A stretch of DNA of 14,539 nt from Lutibacter sp. (GTDB lineage Bacteria; Bacteroidota; Bacteroidia; Flavobacteriales; Flavobacteriaceae), in NCBI RefSeq assembly GCF_021647475.1, contig NZ_JAKIUR010000062.1, forward strand, positions 1 to 14,539. The letters are read 5' to 3'. The notes beneath the pieces are model-generated. The model was not told where the DNA came from. It saw only the letters and a list, made by a program, of their open reading frames with translations, and ran no database searches. The number at the start of each line of letters is the position of its first letter. Position 1 is the stretch's first letter. This document shows positions 1-8,800 of the stretch, in pieces. The position numbers and the translations under genes were made by a program.

Positions 1-1
1 T

Positions 2-405
2 TGCCGTAACCGTAACGGTATAATCTCCCGGACTGGTAAAAATATGTGTTGGTACTATAGCTGTTGAAGTGTTATTTACACCAGAAGCTGCATCTCCAAA
101 ATCCCAAACTACTGAATCTACAGTATCTGTTAACGTAAATTGAGTGGTGTCTCCATAACATAGATTATTAAAATTTAATGAAACATTAAAATACGACTGT
201 ATAAACGGTGGTAGACCTAGTTTTGAAAACTTCCCTTTTAGCCAAACATTATCCGTTTGATAACTACAGCCTATACCTATTTCATTAGGTTTACTGATAA
301 CATTCAGATATTCACTATCTTCTATTGCAAGGTAGATTTTACCATTTGTAGCTAATTGTAGCGCTCCATAAAACTTTGGATCTATATCAATTTTGAATTT
401 ACTAT
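2..405 (-). pseudogene. Frameshifted continuation of the propeller/PKD surface protein (partial)
   Basis: This is the downstream part of the gene that begins at 1287, read in a different frame. From about position 405 to the window edge the minus strand is open and reads SKFKIDIDPKFYGALQLATNG, then ends with a PKD-like module (VWDFGD at about 92-109, then HIF..PGDYTVTVT). Both parts are typical of the family: the last propeller blade followed by a PKD domain. The frame is -1 relative to the upstream part. One missing base in the AACATAG stretch (minus strand, about 402-409) would explain it, since adding an A gives INNSKFKID. The gene continues beyond the window, where a T9SS sorting domain would be expected. 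It may be a true pseudogene or a single-base sequence error. Confidence 0.75.
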
Positions 406-1287
406 GTTAATACTTGAACCTGCATCTAAATTGTATTGATAAATACCATTATTACTAACCGTAGCATATAAGACTTTACTATTAGGAGAAAACTCTATAC
501 CATAAGGATTTTGGTATATTTCATCATCTAAGTCCATTAACGTTAAAGGATTTGAAACTTTACCAGTAGCAGTATCAAAATCAAATAATTGAACTTCAGA
601 CAATCCTCTTCCACGGGCAACCGCTAATTTGGAACCATCTGGCGAAATTTTTATACAACCAATTGTTTTTTCTGTATTAGCACCTCCAATATACGTTCCA
701 ATAGCACTAATTACAGGTGTTGAATTAACTCCGCTACTAGAAACCTTAAATGAAATAAATTCATTACTATTCCATTTATGACTTACTACCCAATATTCAT
801 CTGCTATTAAGCTTTTAACCGCTGTAATTTTTTCTGTTGTAGGTGTAACTAATAAATTATTTTTAGTTGTAATACCTCCAAACCCACTATCTAGCAACAT
901 ATTTACTACTGAATATTGCAATCCATTCGCACCTGCTTGAGCATCCACTGTAAAAATATAATATATCGTTGCATCCGTAGGGTTTGGAACAATAATGGCT
1001 GACTGTGTACTTGAATTATGTCCGTTTAGCCCTGTACCATTTAACATAATACTGTGGTTACGGTTGTAAACAGTTACACCATCTGTATAAAATAATAAAT
1101 TGCCATTTTTATTTGAAATAGCAGCACAACCTTCGCGAGTTACCAATGCTCCATTTGTTAATGCAACTGGGGAACCATTATTAAAGCTAACTCCTGCATT
1201 TTCACCAAAATACCAATTATTTGTTTCTTTTTGTGAAAAAGCTAACGTTGTAAAAAAAAAGAAACAACTAATTACAATCTTTTTCAT
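382..1287 (-). CDS. Secreted beta-propeller/PKD protein of the T9SS type B kind, N-terminal part (frameshifted)
   Basis: The 301-residue product starts with a signal peptide (MKKIVISCFFFFTTLAFSQ). It continues with a YVTN/WD40-like propeller: NNWYFGENAGVSFNNG, GNLLFYTDGVTVYNRNH, IGCIKISPDGSKLAVA and PYGIEFSPNSKVLYAT. This family is common in Flavobacteriaceae as large surface proteins of propeller, PKD repeats and a C-terminal gliding-motility/T9SS type B sorting domain. The reading stops early at 382 after NSKLI, but the homologous continuation is visible in another frame down to position 2, so this is an interrupted long gene and not a natural 301-residue protein. It is the last gene seen of the minus-strand cluster, 36 bases after the preceding lipoprotein gene. 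Its function is probably cell-surface adhesion or a structural role (inference). Confidence 0.8.
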   Translation of the reverse strand: MKKIVISCFFFFTTLAFSQKETNNWYFGENAGVSFNNGSPVALTNGALVTREGCAAISNKNGNLLFYTDGVTVYNRNHSIMLNGTGLNGHNSSTQSAIIVPNPTDATIYYIFTVDAQAGANGLQYSVVNMLLDSGFGGITTKNNLLVTPTTEKITAVKSLIADEYWVVSHKWNSNEFISFKVSSSGVNSTPVISAIGTYIGGANTEKTIGCIKISPDGSKLAVARGRGLSEVQLFDFDTATGKVSNPLTLMDLDDEIYQNPYGIEFSPNSKVLYATVSNNGIYQYNLDAGSSINIVNSKLI

Positions 1288-1323
1288 TTTAGTTTACTTA
1301 CAAGGTGTTTGCCATTCTTTAAA

Positions 1324-2112
1324 TTAAGGCCATTCTACATTTAATTCTATATCTAAATTGATTTCTGGGACGGTATATTTAATAGTTGTTGGTTTTGTTG
1401 CTAAATAATCTGATAATTTAATTTCACGTTCAGAAGGAGGCCCCATCAATAAATCTGCATTATAAGTTCCATCATCATCAGCCAGACCAATAAAAATTGA
1501 AAAATCAGGATCTATATATAAATTTTCTGAGGTTAAATCCCAAATTAAATCTCCTTGGTTTTGTTTTACTATAGATTGATACCAGTTATTATAACTAAAA
1601 TCTCCTGTAGTTAAATTTACTTCGGGTTTTAACAGTATAAAAAATATATCTGCCAACCTATTAACATCGGTATCCGCATATTCAGCATCCCAAGTTTGAT
1701 TGATGTTGTAAAATGAGACTACTTTTACACTGTTTATTTTTATAGCATTTCCCCTTACCACATTAATCTCAACCGATTTTTCAGCTACTTCTCCTGTATT
1801 ATTTGTGCTTTTTATACTTATAGTTTTACTACCGATAGCATTAAACTTAAAATAAAGTGTACTATTTTTTGTGTTATTTGGTAAAACTGTAGCCTCTGTA
1901 TCAAAGTTGTCTGTAGATACTTTTATATTACTAATAACATCACTTGCATTAAGTATTACCGACACTGCCTCATCTATATTAACCGTAGTTTTTTGGGCAG
2001 TTACCTCTATTGTAAAATTATCTTTTATTATTGGGCTATCATCATTTGATGCCCCTCCACAAGCAACTACTATGCTTGCTAAAAATATATATATTGTTTT
2101 TCTTATTTTCAT
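1324..2112 (-). CDS. Surface lipoprotein with Ig/cadherin-like N-terminal module
   Basis: The 262-residue product has a lipoprotein signal (MKIRKTIYIFLASIVVAC, lipidated Cys at residue 18) followed by GGASNDDSP. That acidic, Ser-rich stretch resembles the export signal that sends Bacteroidota lipoproteins to the outer surface. Residues about 30-118 look like a beta-sandwich (FTIEVTAQKTTVNIDEAVSV...GSKTISIKSTNNTGEVAEKSVEINV), the pattern of PKD or Ig-like stress-response folds. The rest (SVKVVSFYNINQTWDAEY...ELNVEW) is a second domain I do not recognise. It includes an acidic DVNRLADIFF stretch and a DDDGTYNAD loop. The gene begins 6 bases after the barrel protein gene and is almost certainly co-transcribed with it. 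No enzymatic motif is visible; a surface or structural role is a guess. Confidence 0.75.
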   Translation of the reverse strand: MKIRKTIYIFLASIVVACGGASNDDSPIIKDNFTIEVTAQKTTVNIDEAVSVILNASDVISNIKVSTDNFDTEATVLPNNTKNSTLYFKFNAIGSKTISIKSTNNTGEVAEKSVEINVVRGNAIKINSVKVVSFYNINQTWDAEYADTDVNRLADIFFILLKPEVNLTTGDFSYNNWYQSIVKQNQGDLIWDLTSENLYIDPDFSIFIGLADDDGTYNADLLMGPPSEREIKLSDYLATKPTTIKYTVPEINLDIELNVEWP

Positions 2113-2118
2113 TTTATA

Positions 2119-2718
2119 CTAAATTTTACAATCAATATTAAATTGTAGTACCGAATTTTTAAAACCGTTTAACTCTAATATCCCAAAATTATACCTTATT
2201 CCAAGATTCATTTTAGTACTAATATCATAACCAATACCAATATTACCACTAAAATTAAACTTGTCATTTGGTTTGTCAAATTTAAACGCTTTATTATAAA
2301 AAATTAAATTAGTATTACTATTGATAATAAATCCAATTTGAGGCCCAAATTCAATGTCAAATTTATTTACTAAAAAATATTTAAGAAGAATTGGGATATT
2401 TAAATAAGACTCTTTATTAATTCCTTTTTTATTAGTAGATCCATTTACAATATCAAAATTTTCAATTGTGTAGTTAAAATTTTGAGTAGAAAACAATAAT
2501 TCTGGTTGTACTGCTAATTTATTAGAAAAATTATAATTCATAAACATACCTCCGCTAAACCCTATTTTATTTTCCAATACAGCTAAACTGTTATTATTTA
2601 ATTTTGGCAATGTATAGTTTAAACCTAACTTGACACCAATTTTAATTATTTTTTCTTGTGAATAAATAAGAATATTTATATTTATTAAACATATTATTGT
2701 TAGGATAATTTTTTTCAT
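2119..2718 (-). CDS. Outer-membrane beta-barrel protein of the PorT type
   Basis: The 199-residue protein has an N-terminal signal peptide (MKKIILTIICLININILIYSQ). Alternating hydrophobic and polar strands follow: KIGVKLGLNYTLP, GFSGGMFMNYNFSNKLAVQPELLFS, YLNIPILLKYFLVNKFDIEFGPQIGF, FNFSGNIGIGYDISTKMNLGIRYNFGI. The 'LNIPILLKY...GPQIGF' core and the terminal strand NSVLQFNIDCKI match the outer-membrane beta-barrel family (PorT-like, about 180-220 residues) of Bacteroidota. Known members sit in the outer membrane; most have no defined function, and PorT itself serves type IX secretion, but this protein is not shown to be that component. It lies 49 bases after the lipoprotein gene that overlaps the RHS gene. 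Barrel, lipoproteins and RHS protein together form an envelope-directed cluster. Confidence 0.8.
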   Translation of the reverse strand: MKKIILTIICLININILIYSQEKIIKIGVKLGLNYTLPKLNNNSLAVLENKIGFSGGMFMNYNFSNKLAVQPELLFSTQNFNYTIENFDIVNGSTNKKGINKESYLNIPILLKYFLVNKFDIEFGPQIGFIINSNTNLIFYNKAFKFDKPNDKFNFSGNIGIGYDISTKMNLGIRYNFGILELNGFKNSVLQFNIDCKI

Positions 2719-2767
2719 AGTTACTCTATTATTTATTCAAATGAAGTAAGATGATATTCGAAATTAA

Positions 2768-3292
2768 TCATTGATTTTTATAAAATTTCTTTTTTATCAA
2801 TTTCCCATTTTTAAAGATTAATTTATATATCGGGCTATCTTGACCTGAAGAGGGCATTGGCCAAGAGTTATAGGTTTTATAATACTTATAATTTTCTGGA
2901 TATAATTTCTTACATAATTTCATAAAGGCACATTTTTGAATTTTTAAATTATCTTTTGAACCATCAGAATTATTTAAAATAAAAAAAACAGGTAAATTTC
3001 CTATAAAGGAAACTAAATTGATTCTACTTATTAAATTGTCATCAAAGTCAAAACCATACTGAATATTATAAATTGTAAATCCGTCTTTTTCTTCAACAAA
3101 AACTAAAATAAATTTATCATCATCCCCTAAAAATTTCAATTTAAGTGAGTCCTTATAAATATTTATTTCTTCCCTCAATTGAGAAGAACTAATATCATGT
3201 ATTACTAATTTACATTTTTTTTCTTTTTGCACTAAATTTGTAGTGGAACAAGAAATAAATAAAATAGTTATAATAAAAAATCTTTTTACCAT
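2768..3292 (-). CDS. Lipoprotein overlapping the RHS gene; candidate immunity or accessory protein
   Basis: I do not recognise the family of this 174-residue protein. It begins with a short lipoprotein signal (MVKRFFIITILFISC, Cys at residue 15) followed by a lysine-rich linker (VQKEKKCK), so it should be membrane anchored. The body is mixed alpha/beta with a basic C-terminus (LIFKNGKLIKKKFYKNQ). Its ATG lies inside the last codons of the RHS gene (the two overlap by 7 bases), with an AGGAGG directly before the ATG inside the RHS codons for LGGW. This suggests translational coupling. A small gene directly downstream of an RHS gene with a variable C-terminal domain is the usual place for a cognate immunity protein, so that is the leading hypothesis. 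There is no direct sequence proof, and it could equally be an accessory lipoprotein. Confidence 0.7.
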   Translation of the reverse strand: MVKRFFIITILFISCSTTNLVQKEKKCKLVIHDISSSQLREEINIYKDSLKLKFLGDDDKFILVFVEEKDGFTIYNIQYGFDFDDNLISRINLVSFIGNLPVFFILNNSDGSKDNLKIQKCAFMKLCKKLYPENYKYYKTYNSWPMPSSGQDSPIYKLIFKNGKLIKKKFYKNQ

Positions 3293-5595
3293 CCTCCTAA
3301 GTTTTTTAATGAATAATTATATTTAATGTTGTTGTAAAAATTACTTCGAGAGCCACCAGGCGACACCAGCCATTCACTTCCTCTATATAAAATAGATATA
3401 GGAGCCCCATTAAGGGAATTATACATAATGTTCAAATCTTTTCCACTAACACCGATGCCTCCATTTGAAAATACACTTGTAGAAGGATGCGTATGAAAAT
3501 GCGATTTAACACTATACCATTTTCCCAAGTATTTTACTTGTAAAACTTTTGATTTATATCTTGTTGGCAATTGATTATTGTATGATCTGTTACGACTATT
3601 ATTATACGGATCTAAAACAATATAATCACCATTTTCTAATGCAAAACCTGAAACTTCTCTTTCAATTTTGTAACCATCTCCCATATCCAATAATAAAGAT
3701 TCGTTTGTAGCGTAATTATAAGCATCTTTTTTGCTTTTAAAATATTTTGAAAAATCTTGTTGTAAAGAGTGAACTACATGGTTCAAAGTACTGCTGATAA
3801 ATCCATTTCTGACTCCATCCCAAAAGTTACCTCCTGCAATAACACTACCAACACCACCCAAAAGAGTACCTGATGTAATAGTACCTGCTCCTTGCCAAAA
3901 TTGGTTAGAACCTTGAAATAGCTTACCTGCTCCACCAGCAATAAGACTGCTTATTCCTCCACTTGCAAAACCTGATAAATAATTACCTCCTGAAAGTCCT
4001 GTCATAACCCCTCCAAGTTGTGCATGCATAAATGTTTGTAAGCTTGTCCTTAAAAATCCACTGTGAATGACCGCTCCCATACCTCTTACAGCTTCTCCAA
4101 TTCCCCATGAGGCAGCCCCTCCTATAAATCCAATAGCTCCAGCCATAACCGCTCCTTGAAAAAATGGATCACCATTAATAGAATTTATTATTCCGTTGGT
4201 AGCAACACCTACAAGCATACCAATTATAGCTGCACCTAAAAGCGTAATAACCTCCCCACTTGGGTCAGTATACATTAAAGGATTATTTAAAACATACCCA
4301 TACCTATTAAAACTTTGTGTACTAAACGGATCTTGTATGTAATTATCTGGGGATAAAAATCTACCTAACTTGGCATCGTACATACGACCATTCATATGTA
4401 TTAAACCTATCTCAAAAAAATGTTCGTGCCCAGTATAACCTCTGCTTATCAAAGAACTATCATCAAAGGTAGTGTTTCCATTTAAACCTACAAATTTATC
4501 TACCACACCCCAGGCACCAAATTGGCGTTGTTCTTTAACTATACCATTAGCATCCGTTATGGTTAGAATACTTCCTAAATAATCTCTATGTAAATAGTGA
4601 TACCCATTGGAACTTCCTGCCTTGGTATTTTTAATGTAGACTATAGGCGCTGTATAAGCATCTCCACCAATATACGTGATTATTTTTGTTGAATTATTTG
4701 TTTTATTTTCTACAATTTCAACCGGTGTAATTGCTGAGTAATGTTTGTAAAAATTACGTTGTAATTTATTTTCATTAAGTCCTCCATAATATGCCTGACT
4801 ACGATTACCTAATGGACCATATTCGAAATTTACTCTCCCTTTGTCTTCTTCAAAAATTTCAACAGGTTTTTTAAATGCATTGTACTTTATTTGCTGTAAG
4901 GTATGGTTTTGGTAATAACTATTTCCTGGTGTATTTAAAACAATATCATTTAATCGATACCTATTTGTAGCGCTATAATTGTATTGTCCAATTGTTGAGT
5001 TATCGGTAATTCTACCTCTATTATCATAATTTTGAGTAAATGGGGCTGGTCCGTTAATTGATACTAAACGGTCTAAATTATCATAGGTGAAATTTTCTAA
5101 CCAATTAAATCCATGATTTTTTCTACTATTTAAATTTCCAGTTTGAGCATCAAAATCATAATCTAATTTTAAAACATACGTACTGGTACTTGGATTATAA
5201 TCATTAATTTGAGTTAAAAATCCAAATTGATTGTATTGCCTTGACTTTGTTAAGCCATTTCCTAAAGTTATTCCTGTAGGGTTCCCTTTTTCGTTTTCAT
5301 TAACTAATTTCCATAAACTTTCACTTGTATCAAAATTTTGAATTTCATATACTATACCAGCATTATTGTATACATTTCTAATTTTTACCGTACTACTAAC
5401 ATTATTGGATTTATTGTTAGAAACATACGTTTCTTTATATACATTTCCGTAACTATTATACGCTACTTGTTTTTCAAAATGAGCTAAATCATTATCTTCA
5501 ATAGTGTTTATCAAACGTTTGTAATTATCGTATTGATACGTATAATTATAGGTTTTCTGATTACCTGTATCCGCGCCATTAATTGATTCTAACAA
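3286..5595 (-). CDS. RHS/YD-repeat protein, C-terminal fragment with RHS core and JAMM-like metallopeptidase domain (split gene)
   Basis: This 769-residue frame is the second half of the split RHS gene. Residues 1 to about 380 are YD repeats (YTYQYDNYKRL, YDFDAQTGNLNSRKN, FTYDNLDRL, YGPLGNRSQ). About 395-445 is the conserved RHS core (HMNGRMYDAKLGRFLSPDN, FNRYGYVLNNPLMYTDPSGE). A Gly/Ala-rich pre-toxin stretch runs from about 450 to 610. The end holds a candidate JAMM/JAB-type zinc peptidase: EVSGFALENGDYIV (Glu647), HFHTHP (His701, His703) and SGKD (Ser717, Asp720). The gap between HxH and S is 13 residues, longer than the textbook seven, so activity is unproven; similar HTHP domains are common at RHS C-termini. 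The only start-like codon is TTG at 5595; no ATG occurs before about residue 397. The frame is open back into the inserted element, so this fragment probably has no native start and is not normally translated. Confidence 0.85.
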   Translation of the reverse strand: MLESINGADTGNQKTYNYTYQYDNYKRLINTIEDNDLAHFEKQVAYNSYGNVYKETYVSNNKSNNVSSTVKIRNVYNNAGIVYEIQNFDTSESLWKLVNENEKGNPTGITLGNGLTKSRQYNQFGFLTQINDYNPSTSTYVLKLDYDFDAQTGNLNSRKNHGFNWLENFTYDNLDRLVSINGPAPFTQNYDNRGRITDNSTIGQYNYSATNRYRLNDIVLNTPGNSYYQNHTLQQIKYNAFKKPVEIFEEDKGRVNFEYGPLGNRSQAYYGGLNENKLQRNFYKHYSAITPVEIVENKTNNSTKIITYIGGDAYTAPIVYIKNTKAGSSNGYHYLHRDYLGSILTITDANGIVKEQRQFGAWGVVDKFVGLNGNTTFDDSSLISRGYTGHEHFFEIGLIHMNGRMYDAKLGRFLSPDNYIQDPFSTQSFNRYGYVLNNPLMYTDPSGEVITLLGAAIIGMLVGVATNGIINSINGDPFFQGAVMAGAIGFIGGAASWGIGEAVRGMGAVIHSGFLRTSLQTFMHAQLGGVMTGLSGGNYLSGFASGGISSLIAGGAGKLFQGSNQFWQGAGTITSGTLLGGVGSVIAGGNFWDGVRNGFISSTLNHVVHSLQQDFSKYFKSKKDAYNYATNESLLLDMGDGYKIEREVSGFALENGDYIVLDPYNNSRNRSYNNQLPTRYKSKVLQVKYLGKWYSVKSHFHTHPSTSVFSNGGIGVSGKDLNIMYNSLNGAPISILYRGSEWLVSPGGSRSNFYNNIKYNYSLKNLGGW

Positions 5596-5655
5596 TTTTG
5601 AAGTACTGTTATAGTTATATACTAAACTTAAATTAGTATTATCTCCTGTAACATT

Positions 5656-5663
5656 TTTTGAAA
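5656..5663. repeat. Left 8-bp target site duplication of the inserted element
   Basis: TTTTGAAA here is identical to TTTTGAAA at 5816-5823, directly flanking the two ends of the 152-bp element. Exact 8-bp duplication at both junctions is direct evidence of transposition. It also fixes the pre-insertion sequence, which on the coding strand was TTTCAAAA within codons for Ile-Ser-Lys-Asn. Confidence 0.93.
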
Positions 5664-5815
5664 GGTTCTGTTTTAGAAGATTGTGGAATTTTCAGGTCAG
5701 TACAAGGAAAAAGTGCAGAAAATCACACATTGCATAAATTTTCAATTATTTTAAAGACTATAACGTACTGACTATAAGCGTGAAAGATAGTTCCACATTA
5801 TCTTACAACAGAACC
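5664..5815. mobile_element. 152-bp non-autonomous MITE-like element inserted in the RHS gene
   Basis: The element has imperfect terminal inverted repeats. The left end (plus strand) begins GGTTCTGTTTTAGAAGATTG and the right end (minus strand) begins GGTTCTGTTGTAAGATAATG; both continue with TGGAA. A shared GTCAGTAC lies a little inside each end (5696-5703 and, inverted, 5765-5772). Perfect 8-bp direct repeats flank it. There is no coding capacity inside, so it must be mobilised in trans by a related full-length insertion sequence. An 8-bp duplication and GG-starting ends fit the IS6 or IS1595 families, but I cannot tell which. It supplies the last five codons (GSVVR) and the stop of the upstream RHS fragment. 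Taking out the element plus one duplication (160 bp) restores one continuous RHS frame. Confidence 0.92.
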
Positions 5816-8800
5816 TTTTGAAATAACTTTGCCATAACTATCATAAACGTAGGTTGTAGTACCTTTTGGAGCCGTTTCCTCTAAAATATCGCCTAATATA
5901 TTATACGTGTATGTGTAAGTGCCAGCTGAAGGGTCTGATAAACTAATTTTTCTACCCCAACCATCTATATTAGTAGTTACTATATGATCGCTATAATTAG
6001 CCGTTTTTAAACTTCCATTAGCAAAATAGGTGTAATCAATAATTCCACCCGGATCTTGAACTTTTATAATATTCCCTGCGGCATCTTTTGTAGTTGTAAT
6101 GGATTTAGTGCCATCATCAACCGTTATAGATAAACCGTTATAGGTAAAAGTAGTTGTTTTACCCGTATAACTTTGCTTGGATATTGGCCTGCCATAATTA
6201 TCAAAACTTGATGAATTCCAAAACATTGGTGAAGCATTGCTAAAATATGGTTCGCTTTCTTTTATCTTTCTACCAATAACATCGTATTCAAAACTTTTTT
6301 GTGTCCACTTATTATTTAAACCAAGTACTTTACTTTTTGTTACCCAACCAAAAGCATTGTATGTTACTTCTTCATCTTGTCCTAAAGTATAATTAGTTAA
6401 TTTACTATAACCGCCACCTGTAACAGCCGTGTAAGTATATGTAGTACTATTATTTAAATAATCTGTTTCCTTTGTAAGCCTATTCCAACCATCACTTACA
6501 AAAGAAGTAATAAACCCGTAAGGATCTGTTGTGGTTAATGGATTACCGTTATTCAAATTATAACTAAATTTTGTGGATAAACCTTCAATATTTGTGGATT
6601 TCGTTAAAAACCTACCACTAGAATCATACTCATAATTTTCAGTTCGTGCTGTAATTCCGCTAGCACTCAGAGATTTTTGCGTGATATTACCAAAAACATC
6701 ATAATTAAAATTCTCTGTTAACCAAGGAGTGCCATTTCCTTTTTTTAATTTTTTTACTATTAGGTTATTATTATAGGTATATTGTTCCTCTGTACTAAAA
6801 GTTTGTCCGTTTAATGTTGACATCTCCACCTTGTCCGTTGGTCTCCCAATATGATAATATTGATTAGTTGAAGTTGTATTGTTACTGTATGTATAAGACA
6901 CTTGCCTAGAACCACCTGGAAAAGTAGTTGTAACACTTAAAGGATTATAATATGCATCATAATTATAAGACTGTGTAGTTGAGAATCCTTGAAGGAAATC
7001 CTCCGTAATTACTTGAGTTGGTACATTAATAAAAACATTATTGGATAACAACTGTGTGTTATACGTATAATCTGTTTTTGAAGTATAACTGCTTGGGGTA
7101 CTTGAAGTAGCTTCCGATACCCATTGTTGTGTTACAGCCCCTCTAAGTTGAGGGTTATGTACAGATATATTCCATAATTCTGCTACTCCTGAACCATGCC
7201 AATTAGATTTTTTTATAATATTAAATCCTAAAAAGCCTAAGCCTTGCATATTAGATACCGCTCCTTCATATTGAAAATCTTGACTACGTGTTATACCTTC
7301 TCCAGTTTGACTAATTGAACTCACTAATTGCAATGAAGGAGCAATATTAACATTTACATATGGATAATTTTGGGAATAATTTGGAGTGTATACTTGAAAG
7401 TAACTATTTGGATTATACTCCAATTTTTCATATAAAATATTAGAAACAATACCTCCATTAGATATGCTTTTTAATGTTACATCTTTTTTATTATCTTTTA
7501 AAAATTCATAAGCATATATATTATTACCATCAATATAAGCATATTCCAAATTATTATTTGAAGACTTTGCATCTAAGAAAATTGGCACCCCAAGTTTTCC
7601 GAGTCCATTATTATTTTCTTGATACGTTGTATTTAACTGAAATGAAGGAGTTATATCAGTACTGTTAAACTTATTTGAATATAAATTAATAGTTTCACTG
7701 ACTTTATCATATGATGAGTATGGTGTAACTACTTCATGAACTAAAATATCACCTTTATGATCTCCATTGAAATCCTGAGCAATGTAATGATACTCATACA
7801 AAGGATTACTCATTGAAACACCATTAATTGTATGAGTTCCTGAATCCACCTTATTTTCATGATAAGTTACATCAATGCTTTTTGAATATACGTAAAAATT
7901 TGTTCCTCTAGACAAAAAGAATCTCCATGAATTACTATTATTCGCAATTGGAGTAGCAAAATCGGTTTTTCCATCTCCATTATAATCTGCTAATAAAATT
8001 GGCATATTCATTTTTATATATGAATCTGTACTTGAATATAGAAGTTGTAAGCTATTGTTTGAATCTAATTCATAAACATATAATTTCCCTTCTGTAAAAT
8101 GAAATAAATCGGTTTTACCATCCCCATTAAAATCAACTGCTAAAATTTTATCAGTCGCTTTAAAACTAGCTTGTAAATACCCTAAACTATTCACAAAATT
8201 GGTAGTTTTAGTACGGTCTAAATCAATAAAATAAGCACTAGAATTACTATTAGTGTATGTATTGCAATTACATGCACATTGTGTATCAATTGGATCTATC
8301 CTTTGACTAATAGTTTTAGTTTTAACCATTTGATTTGCTTTTGGCATTGGATCTCCACCAATACCACCACCACTATCTACACAAGATGGGTCTTCTTTAT
8401 AACAACTTCTTGAAGTATATGATTTTGTAATTGCAATTACATCTGTTAACCCATCCCCATTAAAATCACCAGAAATATATTCTTTTGGTATTTTTTTTCT
8501 TGTGGAGTTATTACAATCACTATCATAATTAGAAGTGTTTGTATACCACGTTTTATCATATTGGAATACTGGACCATAAGCTGCCATAGCAAATGTTGAA
8601 AATTTAACCTTACCTGTTGTATTTTCAATAGTTTCACTAGCTGTTGTAATACCTTGTTGAGGTAATATTTTACCATTCCATGATAAAATATTACTTCCAA
8701 AAATACCATCAAAACTACCGGTATTAATTTCATAGCCTAATGTTAAATTAGTATTATTAAATAAATTTGTAAATAAATTAATTTTATTTTTTGTATTTTT

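Noticed and set aside
5576..5595. TTG 5595 as a true start for an independent 769-residue RHS gene
   Set aside because: The frame is open upstream with normal YD-repeat sequence that joins the other half once the element is removed, so this TTG is an ordinary leucine codon.
8446..8733. A 95-codon minus-strand frame (MKLIPVVLMVFLEV...) within the RHS gene
   Set aside because: It overlaps FG-GAP coding sequence in another frame; its signal-like start is an artefact of AT-rich codons.
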